NCBI GenBank assembly: GCA_041687755.1
Contig: JBDNJM010000090.1
Coordinates: 1-56,281 of the forward strand
Direction: 5' to 3'
DNA length: 56,281 nt
Source: JBDNJM01 sp041687755
GTDB taxonomy: Bacteria; Planctomycetota; UBA1135; GCA-002686595
The notes under the pieces: model-generated
The model's input: the letters and a program-made list of their open reading frames with translations, nothing else
Told to the model about the DNA's origin: nothing
Database searches by the model: none
In this document: positions 42,901 to 52,368 of the stretch, piece after piece
Layout of the letters: each line of letters begins with the position of its first letter
Numbering within the stretch: the first letter of the stretch is position 1
Program-made: the position numbers and the translations under genes

Positions 42901-44722
42901 CGCGACGCTGCGGGCGGCGCTCGAGGCGGAGCTCGGCGATGCCAATGAGCTGGACCGGCCTCTCGAGGACCTCTCGGACCGTGCGCGGGAGATCGCGCTC
43001 GAGGGGGCGGGAGCGCGCGTGCTCTCGGTGGAGTGGTCTTTCCAACGGGGCGGGCGTTCGGGGACGCACCAGTTCGAGGGGCCGTGGGAAGGACTCTTGT
43101 TCCTCGTCGAGCGTGAGGCGCGCCGGCGAGCGGGCAGTCAGAAGGCGGCGGAGTGGCGGGCGGCTCTCGTCGACACACCATGCACGCGTTGCGAGGGGTC
43201 GGGGTTGCGTGCCGAGCCGGCGCGGGTGCGCGTCGGAACTCTGACGCTGCCACAGGCGCAGGCGCTTTCCGTGGACGAGCTGGGCCCGGCGCTGGGCGCC
43301 ATGGAGCTCGATACCGAGGCGGCCGCGGTCTTGGGCGCACTGGGGTCTGAGATCCGAGAACGTCTGGAGGATCTGGCGGCCCTCGGGCTCGGGCACCTGT
43401 CGCTCGACCGCCGCAGCCGGACCCTGTCGGACGGAGAGCTGCAGCGCGTGCGCTTGGCGGGCTTGTTGCGCTCTGGCTTGACGGGCGTGACGTTCGTTCT
43501 CGACGAGCCAGGGGCGGGGTTGCATGCGAAGGACTTGGAGTCACTCGTCGGTCGCCTGCGCAGCTTGTGCGCTGAAGGCAACACGGTCGTGGTCGTGTCC
43601 CATCGCCCCGAGGTTCTGCGCGCGGCCGACCACTGGATTGAGGTCGGCCCCGGTTCGGGCGAGGAGGGTGGGCGCATCGTCGAGCAGGGAGCCGCGGAGG
43701 CGGTGCTTCAGGGGGATGGGCCGACCGCGCGGGCCCTGCGTGAGCCGCTGCCGTCGCGAGTCGCAAGAGCCAACGGCGCCCCCGCGCCCAAAGCGATCGA
43801 CGGACGCTTCCGCATCCTTGGGGCCCGGGCGAACAACCTCTTGGACATCGACGTCGAGCTTCCGAACGCCGGATTCGTTTGCCTGACGGGTGTGTCCGGA
43901 AGCGGCAAGAGCTCGCTGCTCTTCGACGTCTTGGGTGCATCCATGGCAGCCAAGGCGCCGGTAGAGTGCTCCGCCATTGAGTGGGTGAACGCGCCTAAGG
44001 GTCTAGGCGGCGAGTTCCCGCTCACGATCTTCGACGAGGTCAGCCGCTCGCGCGATGTCGCCGCGGGTCAGACCGTGTTGAGTTCGCTCGGCTTGATGCC
44101 GGCCATGCAGGCGCTGTACCACTCGTGCGTCGAGGGCGACGAGCCGAAGAAGGCCGCCTTCTCGTTCCTCAGCCCCGCGGGCCGCTGCGAGACGTGCAAG
44201 GGGGGCGGGTCCGAGGTGGTAGCCCTCGACGTGCTCGCCGACATTGCCCTGCCCTGTCCCGCCTGTGCCGGTGCGCGTTACCGTCCTGAAGTGCTCAAGG
44301 TGCTTTGGAAGGGCAGGAATGTCGCCCAGTTTCTCGAAGAGCCCGCGGACCGGCTGCGTGCCGAGCTCCCCGCGGGCAAGCTGCAGGTGGCCCTCGAAGT
44401 CCTTGCAGAAGTAGGCCTCGGTTACCTCAGCCTAGGTCGCCGCCGCGAGCAGCTGTCCGGCGGCGAGCGACAGCGCCTCGGACTCGCCCGTGGTCTCCTC
44501 CCGCGGCAAGGGCGAACGCTGTACCTGCTCGACGAGCCGGCGACGGGCTTGCACGAATCCGATCTGCATCGGCTGGCCAATGTGCTGTTCCGCCTGGCCG
44601 AGAAGGGTCACCTGATCGTCGCCGCGGAGCATCGCACCTCGCTGATCGCGGCGGCGGACGAGCGAATCGAGCTAGGGCCCGGTAGCGGTTCGGCCGGGGG
44701 ACGGTTGCTGTCCCGGAGCTAG
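39998..44722 (+). CDS. Giant UvrA-like protein with four ABC cassettes
   Basis: At 1574 aa this is about 1.7 times normal UvrA (about 950 aa). It contains four UvrA-type cassettes: Walker A at about residues 32-39 (GPSGSGKT), 498 (GASGAGKS), 813 (GVSGSGKS) and 1297 (GVSGSGKS); signatures LSGGEGQRLRL, LSRGEAQRVKL, LSDGELQRVRL and LSGGERQRLGL; Walker B/D loops AFDEPTLGLHP, LLDEPDRGLHP, VLDEPGAGLHA and LLDEPATGLHE. Cys pairs of UvrA zinc modules are seen (CEACGG, CGTCGG, CATCEG/CPYCGG, CPACEG, CTRCEG, CETCKG/CPACAG). UvrA works as a dimer of two-cassette chains in DNA damage search, so this may be a fused dimer. The frame is fully open and no uvrB or uvrC is nearby. A repair or drug-resistance role (as for UvrA2) is possible. 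Confidence 0.9.
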   Translation: MPQVLTLRGAHEHNLRRVDLDLPLGQWTSVVGPSGSGKTSLVVDTIVREGQRRFLSGLSARARQFHGKLGRAAVDGIRGLPATIVVGQQTATSSPRSTVGTLSGALDLLRLLFAREGIDPGGVELSRSHFSFNHPLGACEACGGLGLEDRVAPEKFVVDPSRSIRGGALRPTLKNGYTVYSQVTVEVMNQICRAHGFDIDTPWETLTQEQRDVILFGTKALKVPFGKHSIESRMRWEGITARPREEGYYRGLVPVVQETLERNRNPNILRFVETAACGTCGGSRLARPGREARVGERCLPELLGLPVRELRPALASLAASAVWEMVQPGVELRLERMERLGLAHLALERTSGTLSGGEGQRLRLVSQLTAGLGRQLIAFDEPTLGLHPSEQAGMRSVLDELRELGNTLLVVEHDPDMVRHADHLVRLGPGAGTEGGLVVESGPLSPSDALEGPLGPPPTRKAERRAGRGHLRLRGASLHNLDDADLDVRLGAFNVVCGASGAGKSSLVFGTLLPALQGEGEGLYAELEGAPEGGVQAVDARPIGRTPRSTPATWSGLFDLVRKRFAAEPLALERSWGAGRFSYNNKEGRCATCEGLGFRRIGLHLMEDVELDCPYCGGGRYAPETLEVLHRGRSVADVLAMSVREALAFFAEDEPIHALCRAMDELGLGYLGLGHASNRLSRGEAQRVKLATLLGTADAKESLLLLDEPDRGLHPTDVQLLLRSIDALVEAGHTVVAISHHRHVWAAADVLMEVVDGKVADDVEPQLQPLSGVRGVRRAQALPSEIRLEGVRTHNLRGLDVSIPHERLTVIAGVSGSGKSSLAFDTLAAEAWRRYAESLPFQVRRFVRRAERPDLERAEGLGATLALRQGQARAGERSTVATQSDVGPLLRLLWARAGRLDGQPTGWSASHFSSEQTLGACPACEGRALVARCSSERLVTHPELPFAAGACKGTRPGRFFSEPDGQYVATLRAALEAELGDANELDRPLEDLSDRAREIALEGAGARVLSVEWSFQRGGRSGTHQFEGPWEGLLFLVEREARRRAGSQKAAEWRAALVDTPCTRCEGSGLRAEPARVRVGTLTLPQAQALSVDELGPALGAMELDTEAAAVLGALGSEIRERLEDLAALGLGHLSLDRRSRTLSDGELQRVRLAGLLRSGLTGVTFVLDEPGAGLHAKDLESLVGRLRSLCAEGNTVVVVSHRPEVLRAADHWIEVGPGSGEEGGRIVEQGAAEAVLQGDGPTARALREPLPSRVARANGAPAPKAIDGRFRILGARANNLLDIDVELPNAGFVCLTGVSGSGKSSLLFDVLGASMAAKAPVECSAIEWVNAPKGLGGEFPLTIFDEVSRSRDVAAGQTVLSSLGLMPAMQALYHSCVEGDEPKKAAFSFLSPAGRCETCKGGGSEVVALDVLADIALPCPACAGARYRPEVLKVLWKGRNVAQFLEEPADRLRAELPAGKLQVALEVLAEVGLGYLSLGRRREQLSGGERQRLGLARGLLPRQGRTLYLLDEPATGLHESDLHRLANVLFRLAEKGHLIVAAEHRTSLIAAADERIELGPGSGSAGGRLLSRS

Positions 44723-45552
44723 CTGAGCGTCCTGTTGCCGGGTGTTTGCGATCTTGTCGAGGCTTGCCTGAATTTCAACATCGCTCACCCTGGTGCCATT
44801 CCTGCGCAGGCAGGCGGGGCGGCGGTCCGATCCTTAAGTCCCTAGTCAAACCGTCGATCAAGCCTCGGGGGCCATGCCATGCCTGCCCGACTCGATGGAA
44901 TTGCCTCGCTGGAGGGGCATGAGTCTCCCGCTAATCACGTAGGCCGGTCTTGCAGAACAAGCGTCCATGGAGGGCTCTCAAATTGAGGGTTTGCTTCTCT
45001 TCTCCTACGACGCCCAGCGAATCGCGTTGGGATCCGATCTCGCTTACCGAGGGAACTCTGCTCCGGTGTGGGTGGAGCCGGGAGCGGCGGCAGGCTTAGG
45101 TGACTGGCCGGAGGGGCCCCCGATCGGCGCGCACTAGCGGTCGGCCCAATAGCGTCGAACGAGGCACGGACGCTTCTGCCGAAGTGCAGCGTGCCCAACG
45201 AAGCTCTCCGGTTCACCGGTTACCCGAGGCCCGCATACGGGGATCTGGTCGAGACGCTTGCCGCCTAAGCTTCGGTGCCTGATTGGGGGCTCCTCGGGGG
45301 TCACCCCGATCAGATCCAACGCGAGTTGATCTTCGAGTGCGCGATGATTGCGGAGGGGCTGACCCGCCTTGCCCCGCTGTCTACGAAGGTCCGCGAGCGC
45401 CACGGATCCGCGGGAATGCCCGAGGGCGGCGTCCCCTTCTTCAGGTGCCGTCGGTGTTGAAGTCCGGCAGGGAATGGGCGGGCGTCGGCTACCTGTAAGC
45501 GTCGCTTGAAGCCCACCTTGCTCGGCGCGCTGGTCGCCGCACGATAGCCGGG
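44723..45552. other. Gap of 0.8 kb, nothing identified
   Basis: Frames such as 45275-45460 (PDWGLLGGHPDQIQRELIFE) have protein-like text but no family I can name; they may be pieces of one decayed gene. Confidence 0.35.
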
Positions 45553-45768
45553 ATGGACACACCCCCGCTTTCGAACAACATCGCCAGTGCGCTGGAACTC
45601 CGGGTCCGCGAAGGCTTGAGCTTCAGCGAGACCGCTTCCTTGACCGGAGTTCCCTCCGGTCAGCTCGCAGCCGCTCTCTATGGTCTACCTGCTCGACCCG
45701 CCGCGCCGGGCTTCACTGAGCTCGTCGTCACCGGCCTTGCGAATGACGGGAAGCTGCCGAGCCTCTAG
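45553..45768 (+). CDS. Possible 71-aa protein with HTH-like text
   Basis: The product starts MDTPPLSNNIASALELRVRE and has GLSFSETASLTGVPSGQLAA, which resembles a sigma region 4 or other helix-turn-helix. It has no clear ribosome site and lies next to a broken gene, so it may be a fragment. Function unknown. Confidence 0.35.
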   Translation: MDTPPLSNNIASALELRVREGLSFSETASLTGVPSGQLAAALYGLPARPAAPGFTELVVTGLANDGKLPSL

Positions 45769-45872
45769 GGCTGGTCGGGTGTCGAGCAGGAGCCTGGATC
45801 GGAGTTTGCCCCAGGCGCCGCTCTGGGATGGCCGCGCTGGCGAGTCGAGAGGATCGTTCGCGGTCGGTTGGC

Positions 45873-46840
45873 TTACTTGAAGCCGTCGCGATAGGCCTGG
45901 AGAGCCTCGGTCATCTGCTTGCGGAGCTCCGGTGGCAGGGCGCTCTTGTCCGCCGAGATCCCGAGGAGTTCGAAGGCGGGACCGATCGCGGTGAGGAGCG
46001 ACTGCTATCGAACAGCAGGTCGCGCGGGAGCCCGAACTCACCGTCTTCGCGCACCCCTTCGATGACATCGACCAAGCGTTCCAAGGTCTTGTGCGGGCCC
46101 CGCGTCTGGATGTTGACCATGCGCAGGACCCTGCCGTCGGACTGGCGCACGATCAGGTGGACGCGCGGGCTGTCGGGGTCGGTCTGAACGGTACCGGGAA
46201 GGGGTATCGAGCCTCAGATCCAGGTCTCGTCCAGCTGCTGATATTCCTCGACGTGCTCCGGCAGGAACAGCTTGGCATCCGCCGACCTCGCGTCTGCTCG
46301 TGGCGTGCCGGGCCGGACCTCGGCGTGCGCCTCGCCGTCCTGGAGGTGCACGTGCAGCTCCAGCCGGGGCTCGTCTTCCTGGTCGTAGGCGCGCGGCAGA
46401 AGCCGGTCTTGTTCGAGGGCCTGGCTCAGGAGCAGCGACTCGCTGCGGTTAGGGACGCGGCTCTCCTTTCGGGGGCGGCGGACCTGGATGTGCGGCACCG
46501 GATCTTGCCCGGTAGCGCGGAGCTCGCCGGCCTTCAGGAATCGGTGCTGGTCGGGGGGTAGGAGCGACCAGGGCTGGGGCATGAGGCTGATTCGGTCGAG
46601 CTCGCGCGGGTCACCGCTGCGTTTCAGCACGTGCAGCATGTCCTGCTGTGCGCGGTTGCCGCGGGTGAGCACGCAGCCCGCATCGTCGCCGCCCTGGCCG
46701 ATCACGAGGGCGTACCAGGGCTGCGCCTGGCCGGGCAGGTGAACGGAGAAGGGCGCGTCCGGCTCAAGCTGGGTCCAGGGGGCGAGGTCGAGGAAGCGGG
46801 TGCCGGCCTCGATGAGTTGCGGGGTGGAGCGCTTGGCCAT
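45873..46840 (-). pseudogene. DUF6930/DUF7309-like protein, nonsense and frameshift
   Basis: From ATG 46840 the frame starts MAKRSTPQLIEAGTRFLDLA, with PWTQLEPDAPFSVHLPGQAQ and ISLMPQPWSLLPPDQHRFLK, which resembles (from memory) DUF7309/DUF6930 proteins that begin with a W-x-W...FGV domain. A TGA at 46214-46216 falls after LDETWI, and the frame then goes on with VHLIVRQSDGRVLRMVNIQT. Near 46010 one base is lost or gained, and QSLLTAIGPAFELLGISADK to the final AYRDGFK stop is in another frame. About 320 codons in total. The gene is divergent from the SNF2 helicase and probably dead. Confidence 0.72.
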
Positions 46841-47077
46841 GGCGTGCTGGGTGAGGGGGTGGAGCAGACGCGGGCGCCGGGGCCCGAGTGGGCGAGTCCC
46901 GGTACGCTCAAACCCGCACGGCCTCGCGAGCGAGCGCAAGGGGGGTCTCGGACGGGTCGCAGCGGGCGTGGCGGGAGCGCTTCGCGTGTGAGCTTCCCCA
47001 CGAAAGCCAGGGCTTCTGAACGGTCAGGGCGAGGACCCACTACTATTCTGCCTCCTCGTCCAGGAGCCGGGGTCGAA

Positions 47078-50000
47078 ATGCATCAGCTTCATACTGGCCG
47101 ACTCGCGAAATTCTTTACGCCGAGCGAGACGCAGCGCGGCAAGGCGTATGCGGACGAAGGCCGGGTGCTGCTGAAGACCATCGAAGGCGGGCGACTGTTC
47201 GCCGAGGTGGAGGGCGAGGATATCTACGATGTGAATCTAGATTTCGCGGAACTCATGGGCGGGGTAGTCGATGGCGACTGCTCGTGCCCCGCTTGGGCGA
47301 GGAACGGCGTGTGCAAGCACATCTGGGCGACGATTGTCAGGCTGAATGAGACCTGGAGCGCCGGGCCGACCGCTGGTGCGCCGAAGCCGAAGCCAACGCG
47401 TCAGGACTACCGGGAGCGGCTGCGGCGGCTGGGCACTCTGCGCGGGCTGGGCAGCGGATCCGGAGAGAGTCGGCTTGAGTTCCACGTGGACGTCGAGGAG
47501 TCTCGCGAGCAGTTCTGGTTGCACGTGGAGCTGCGGGTTCGCAAGCCGGCCAGCGCGCGTCAGACCCAGATCTACACGCCCCGGAGGGACCTCGAGCTAG
47601 ACGCAACGAGCCAGCGCCTGATGGCGCTGCTGCGGCCGGCGCGGCTGGCGGCCCAGTGGCAGGCGCCGATCTACGGGGCCGCCGCGCTCCAGCAGCATTG
47701 CGTCCAACTGGAGGGCCCGATGTTCGAGGCGTTGGAGGCGGCGGGCGGCGGGCAGGTGCCGTTCATGCTGAACGAGGAGCCCCTGCTGCGCGCCGAGGGA
47801 CCGATGCGGTTTGAGGTGCGGCGCGCGCAAGGGCTCGACGGCGAGACGCTGTTGGTGGGGGACGTCCACGACGCTCAAGGGCAGCTACTGGGTTTGGAGG
47901 TGGGGGACGGCGCGCCTGGCGAACCGGAGTCCGTGCTGGCGGTCACCGCTGAAGGTTGGCTGGTCACCGATCGTCGTTGGGGGCGCCTGGACGAGACGAG
48001 CGACGTGGCTTTGGCGATAGACTTTCTGCTGGAGGGTCCGATGGCTCCGCCGGATCTGGAGCTCGCGACCCTGGCGCCGCTGCTCGACACGGGAAAGACT
48101 TCGCTGGCGCTGGAGGAGCTGCCGGAGGTCGAGTCGGTGGCGCCGACCGCGCGGCTGTCGCTGCACTTTCCCGAACGCTTCACGCGACACGGTGGGGCGC
48201 AGCTCTCCGGCCAGGTGGAGTTCGGGTACGGCGAGGGATGGGTACGACCCGGAGATCCGTTTGCGCCAGTGGTGGCGGGGCGGCGCCTGCTGGGGCGCGA
48301 TGCGGCGGCGGAGGCGGGCTTGCTGGAGGAGCTGCGGGCGCTTGAGTTGATCGTCGAACCCGACCCGCGGCCGACGCCGTTCGAGGAGCACTCGACGGAC
48401 GTGCGGCTGCGCTTCGGTCAGCTGAAGGACACGGTTGTCGCCCTGACGGAGCACGACTGGGAGGTGCGCGCCGACGGGCAGACCTACGTGCGCCCGGGCG
48501 AGAGTTCGGCGCGGGTCAGCAGCGGCACCGACTGGTTCGGGCTGGAAGGTGGCGTCGATTTCGACGGGACGCTGGTGCCGCTTCCGGAGCTGCTCGCGGC
48601 GGCTCGGAACAAGGAGCACACGGTGGCCTTGGGCGACGGGCGTGTCGGGTTGCTGCCGGAGAACTGGTTGGCCCAGTGGGGTTGGACGGAGCTGGGCGAG
48701 CCGCTCGAGGGCGGTGCGCTGCGGTTCCCGCGCGAGCAGGGCTGGCTGCTGGACGCGCTGTTGGCGGAGCGCGAGGGCGTCTCCCGCGACCGCGGCTTCG
48801 CGCAGTTCTCCCGTCGACTGAAGGAGTTCGAGGGCATCGCGTCCAAGGCGCCCCCCAAAGGATTCAAGGGCGAGCTGAGGCCGTATCAGGAGGAGGGGCT
48901 CGGGTGGTTCGAGTACCTGCAGAAGCTGGGCTTCGGCGGCTGCTTGGCCGACGACATGGGCTTGGGCAAGACGGTGCAGGTCCTGGCGCTGCTGGAAGGG
49001 CGGCGCCGGCGGCGCATGCCAAAAGGCACCCAGCGCAAGCCCAGCCTCGTCGTGGCGCCCGCCTCCGTCGTGCACAACTGGTTGCAGGAGGCCGGGCGGT
49101 TTGCGCCAAAACTTGTCTGCCACGAGCACCACGGCCCGGACCGCTGGGATCGGCTCGATCTCGATCGCCTGCCCGATCTGCTGGTGACGACCTACGCGTT
49201 GCTGCGACGGGATGCGCAGCGGTTTGGCGAGATGGAGTTCGACTACCTGATCCTCGACGAGGCCCAGGCGATCAAGAACCCAAAGTCCCAGGCCTCGAAG
49301 GCAGCGCGGCTGCAGCGAGCCGAGCACCGGCTGGCCCTGAGCGGCACGCCGATCGAGAACCGGCTGGAGGAGCTCTGGTCGCTGTTCGAGTTTTTGAACC
49401 CGGGCATGCTCGGGGCTGCACCCGCCTTCAAGCGCCTTCTGGAGGGCGGTGCGGAAGCGGCGTCGGAGCTGCCGCTGATCGCGCGTGCGGTGCGGCCGTT
49501 CGTGCTGCGGCGTACGAAGCAGGACGTCCTGCCGGAGCTACCGCCCAAGACCGAACAGACCCTGCAGATCGCCCTGCCGCCGGCCCAGCGCAAGGTCTAC
49601 GACGAACTCGCCCGGTACTACCGCAGGGCGCTATCGGGCGCAGACGTGGAGGACCAGAACGCGATCCAGATCCTGACCGCGCTGCTGCGGCTGCGGCAGG
49701 CGGCGTGCCACCCCGGCCTGATCGACAAGCGGCACGCGGCCGCGGACTGCGCCAAGTTCGACGAGCTGCTGCCGCGCCTGGAGGAGCTGGTCGCCGAGGG
49801 CCACAAGGCGCTGGTGTTCAGCCAGTTCACGGAGCTGCTGGACCTGCTGCGCGCGCGGCTCGACGCAAAAGGTCTGAAGTACGAGCTGCTGACGGGCCGC
49901 ACCCGCAAGCGCGCCGCGCGGGTCGAGAGCTTTCAGTCGGAGGAGGGCCCCGGCCTGTTCCTGATCAGCCTGAAGGCCGGCGGCACGGGCCTGAACCTGA

Positions 50001-50254
50001 CCCGCGCAGACTACGTGTTCCTCCTGGACCCCTGGTGGAACCCGGCCGCCGAGGCCCAGGCGATCGACCGGGCCCATCGCATCGGCCGCACGCGACCGGT
50101 GCACGCGTATCGGCTCGTCGCCAAGGACACGATCGAGGAGCGGGTGCTCGAGCTGCAAGAGTCCAAGCGAGAGCTCGCGGCGTCGATCTTGGAACCTGCG
50201 AGCGGTTCGGTGGCGGGCTTGACGGCTAAGGACCTCGAGCTGCTGTTGGGCTAG
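47078..50254 (+). CDS. SWIM zinc-finger SNF2-family helicase
   Basis: The 1058-aa protein starts MHQLHTGRLAKFF at ATG 47078, with a GGAG-rich stretch upstream. The SWIM zinc finger is DCSCPAWARNGVCKH (Cys68, Cys70, Cys79, His81). A poorly conserved middle part (about 130-590) is followed by the SNF2 motor: Walker A ADDMGLGKT (about 624-632), the DEAQ box LILDEAQAIKN (about 724), LSGTPIENRLEELWSLF, KALVFSQFTELLDLLR, LISLKAGGTGLNLT and the RAHRIGRTRPV motif VI. Such bacterial HepA/Rad54-like motors move on DNA or remove proteins from it. The frame is intact. It is divergent from the DUF6930-like pseudogene. Confidence 0.93.
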   Translation: MHQLHTGRLAKFFTPSETQRGKAYADEGRVLLKTIEGGRLFAEVEGEDIYDVNLDFAELMGGVVDGDCSCPAWARNGVCKHIWATIVRLNETWSAGPTAGAPKPKPTRQDYRERLRRLGTLRGLGSGSGESRLEFHVDVEESREQFWLHVELRVRKPASARQTQIYTPRRDLELDATSQRLMALLRPARLAAQWQAPIYGAAALQQHCVQLEGPMFEALEAAGGGQVPFMLNEEPLLRAEGPMRFEVRRAQGLDGETLLVGDVHDAQGQLLGLEVGDGAPGEPESVLAVTAEGWLVTDRRWGRLDETSDVALAIDFLLEGPMAPPDLELATLAPLLDTGKTSLALEELPEVESVAPTARLSLHFPERFTRHGGAQLSGQVEFGYGEGWVRPGDPFAPVVAGRRLLGRDAAAEAGLLEELRALELIVEPDPRPTPFEEHSTDVRLRFGQLKDTVVALTEHDWEVRADGQTYVRPGESSARVSSGTDWFGLEGGVDFDGTLVPLPELLAAARNKEHTVALGDGRVGLLPENWLAQWGWTELGEPLEGGALRFPREQGWLLDALLAEREGVSRDRGFAQFSRRLKEFEGIASKAPPKGFKGELRPYQEEGLGWFEYLQKLGFGGCLADDMGLGKTVQVLALLEGRRRRRMPKGTQRKPSLVVAPASVVHNWLQEAGRFAPKLVCHEHHGPDRWDRLDLDRLPDLLVTTYALLRRDAQRFGEMEFDYLILDEAQAIKNPKSQASKAARLQRAEHRLALSGTPIENRLEELWSLFEFLNPGMLGAAPAFKRLLEGGAEAASELPLIARAVRPFVLRRTKQDVLPELPPKTEQTLQIALPPAQRKVYDELARYYRRALSGADVEDQNAIQILTALLRLRQAACHPGLIDKRHAAADCAKFDELLPRLEELVAEGHKALVFSQFTELLDLLRARLDAKGLKYELLTGRTRKRAARVESFQSEEGPGLFLISLKAGGTGLNLTRADYVFLLDPWWNPAAEAQAIDRAHRIGRTRPVHAYRLVAKDTIEERVLELQESKRELAASILEPASGSVAGLTAKDLELLLG

Positions 50255-50701
50255 CGACGGGACTTCGGACCGATGGGCATGCGCTAGACCGGCAGCTTGG
50301 CCTCGGAGAAAGGGGTGGAGACGGCCTTCCCTCCCCGCGGCGTCTTCGCGCTGATGTTCAGGTGGCTAGCGGCCCTCGGGCCGAGGGGCCTCCGCTCGGT
50401 CTGGGGCCAGGGCTGGGTGGTGACCGTTGGGCCGGCCTTGCTCAGGGTCAGCGAGCGAGGTCTGGCGGCTCGGGCGGGCCCGGCATGAACTCGCTCGTGG
50501 AGCCGGGGTGCCCGCATTCATTCGGGCCTCGATGCGCCTGGCAGGTTTGTCGCCACGAGCACGAAGGCGCTGGGCAAAGGCGTGGAGCCCGGATTCGAGA
50601 GTCGCCTGATGGGTCTCAGCGGGATGGCCCGGTGTATGGATCGTGTAAGACCGCACCACCAAACTTGGGCGCGAGAGGGCGATTCGTATACTGCTTAGTG
50701 C
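50255..50701. other. Gap upstream of module 2
   Basis: No gene or strong hairpin recognised. It should contain the module 2 promoter; a CGATTCG-like word near 50681 has a partial counterpart (CGATTC) before module 1 near 10660, too short to be decisive. Confidence 0.4.
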
Positions 50702-51436
50702 GTGAATGACTTGCCTCAGGATCCTCATGTCGGCACTTCAGCGGCTGTCGAGCAGACTCGGCGGGAGCTGGGGGCGGTCGAGCTGGGGGAGCTGTTGACG
50801 CTCAAGGCGCAGGGGGATCGGGCTCCGGCTGGGCGGCAATGGATGCGGGAGGTGGGCGGCTTGGCGGGCTCTCAGGGCGTACTGGACTACCTGCGGGCCG
50901 AGCAGCCGATACCGTTGAAGGGAATGGTGTGTCAGGAACTCCGAGAGGCGTGGTTCCTGATTTCGCCGGCGCTGGCGACTCGGTCGGTTGAAGTGCAGAT
51001 CGCGATGCGCAGCCTGATGTACGGCGGGCGACCGCCGATGGCGGAGTGGCTGAAGCGACGGGTGGTCGCAGGCATCGTCGATGCGATGCACGCGGCGAGC
51101 GAGGTCGATCAACGGGGGGCTGTTCTGCTAGACGAGGAGGCCGCCGACTACGTGATCCTCCGAGAGCTCTTCGGCGTGGAGCTGAATCTGTGCCGGCGCG
51201 TGATGTTGCGCTTCAACGGCTTGGATGTAGGTCGTCGCCGGATGTTGTTCGAAGTCGTGGCCCGGGGAAGGTCGCTGCATGATCTGGCGCAGGAGATTGA
51301 GGGGGATGTGCCGGAGTTCGTGCAGATGTTCGACGAGACGCTGTCCGGCGTTCTCAGTCGCAGCACGGCGACGCCGGACTACAACTCTCCCTGGATGTCC
51401 TTCGCCGACGACCTGATGTTCGGGGAGGACCTATGA
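50702..51436 (+). CDS. Module 2 gene A: divergent sigma-factor-like protein
   Basis: This 244-aa paralogue of the protein at 10709-11437 shares the text from GRQWMREVGGLAG on: QIAMRSLMYGGRPPMAEWLK (region 2-like) and RRRMLFEVVARGRSLHDLAQ (region 4-like). It starts at GTG 50702. The last codons overlap gene B by 4 bases (ATGA). The two A proteins differ at most positions outside these blocks, so the copies are old or one was gained by transfer. Role as sigma factor is inference. Confidence 0.7.
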   Translation: MNDLPQDPHVGTSAAVEQTRRELGAVELGELLTLKAQGDRAPAGRQWMREVGGLAGSQGVLDYLRAEQPIPLKGMVCQELREAWFLISPALATRSVEVQIAMRSLMYGGRPPMAEWLKRRVVAGIVDAMHAASEVDQRGAVLLDEEAADYVILRELFGVELNLCRRVMLRFNGLDVGRRRMLFEVVARGRSLHDLAQEIEGDVPEFVQMFDETLSGVLSRSTATPDYNSPWMSFADDLMFGEDL

Positions 51437-52368
51437 GCGCGCTGGATCGAATCGACCCCGAGCTGGTCGAGATCGTGGCGCGGTTGCGCCGTGATCCGTC
51501 GTCGTTCCTCTACCAAGCGAGCGCGGGCGGCGCCGTGCTAGATCAGCTGCAGGCCGAGGTGCGGCCGGCTTCGAGAGAGCGCGCGACGCGGGCGGCCGAG
51601 CGGCAGCTCCTCGCCAAGCACAGGGACGAACTCGCGGTTTGGCTGCTGCGCGGCGCTGCGGTTGCGCTGCGCCAGGACCCGGTGTTCTCCAAGGTCTACA
51701 TCGTGGAGGACGACTCACCGAACCGCAGGGCTTGGGAACCTGGTGAGTTCAGGCGTGGGGCTCTGATCGCGATGGAAGATGTCGCACGGGTGGCCGCGCA
51801 CGATCTGGAGCGCGAGGTGGGCGCACTGCGCGTGTTGGTTGGCGGGTCGACTGAGCTGCGGGGTGTGCTGGACGCCTGCGTGCTGGCGGAGCGGTTGCGG
51901 CCGTTTCCTTCGGGGGCGTACTTGTTGGGGCAGGCGATGTTGTTGAGGGGCGACCTCGGGAGCGCATTCGAAGTCGTGAACCGACGAGAAAGCATGACGC
52001 TTGAGTCCGAGGCTAAAGTGGCGCTAGGGGCCCTGCTTGGGGTTATTCAGCTGTTTTCTGGGCGCAGCGAAGATTCGGCTGTCCGCTTCAGGCAGCTTGC
52101 AGACTCAAGCGGCCGAGCGTCCTTGCACTTCAACGCTGCCTACGCGGCCTTGGTGAACGGGAAGTCCATCCCCGAACATCACATCCAGGCGGTGCTGAAC
52201 GGAAGTGCTGAACAGATGGGGACCCTTCCCTCGGTCGCCTCTAGCTACGCTGCTGCTTCAACATTGTTGGGTGTCGAATGCGTGCACGCGACTGCGATGC
52301 GCGACCTTCGGCGCGCAGTTCCAATCGAAATGTCCGAGATCATCGGCGGGGGCGGCGATGGTGAATGA
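51433..52368 (+). CDS. Module 2 gene B: partner protein with IDPEL signature
   Basis: The 311-aa product starts MSALDRIDPELVEIVARLRR, then DPSSFLYQ, with KHRDELAVWLLRG near residue 65, matching gene B of module 1. The C-terminal half is helical with TPR-like spacing. No membrane segment. A GGGGAGGA site lies in the end of gene A. The N-terminal block is the best conserved part of the B family and is a good candidate for contact with A. Confidence 0.72.
   Translation: MSALDRIDPELVEIVARLRRDPSSFLYQASAGGAVLDQLQAEVRPASRERATRAAERQLLAKHRDELAVWLLRGAAVALRQDPVFSKVYIVEDDSPNRRAWEPGEFRRGALIAMEDVARVAAHDLEREVGALRVLVGGSTELRGVLDACVLAERLRPFPSGAYLLGQAMLLRGDLGSAFEVVNRRESMTLESEAKVALGALLGVIQLFSGRSEDSAVRFRQLADSSGRASLHFNAAYAALVNGKSIPEHHIQAVLNGSAEQMGTLPSVASSYAAASTLLGVECVHATAMRDLRRAVPIEMSEIIGGGGDGE

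Noticed and set aside
42035..43525. 496-codon minus-strand frame inside the UvrA-like gene
   Set aside because: Antisense shadow of a gene with complete ATPase motifs; typical of high-GC DNA.
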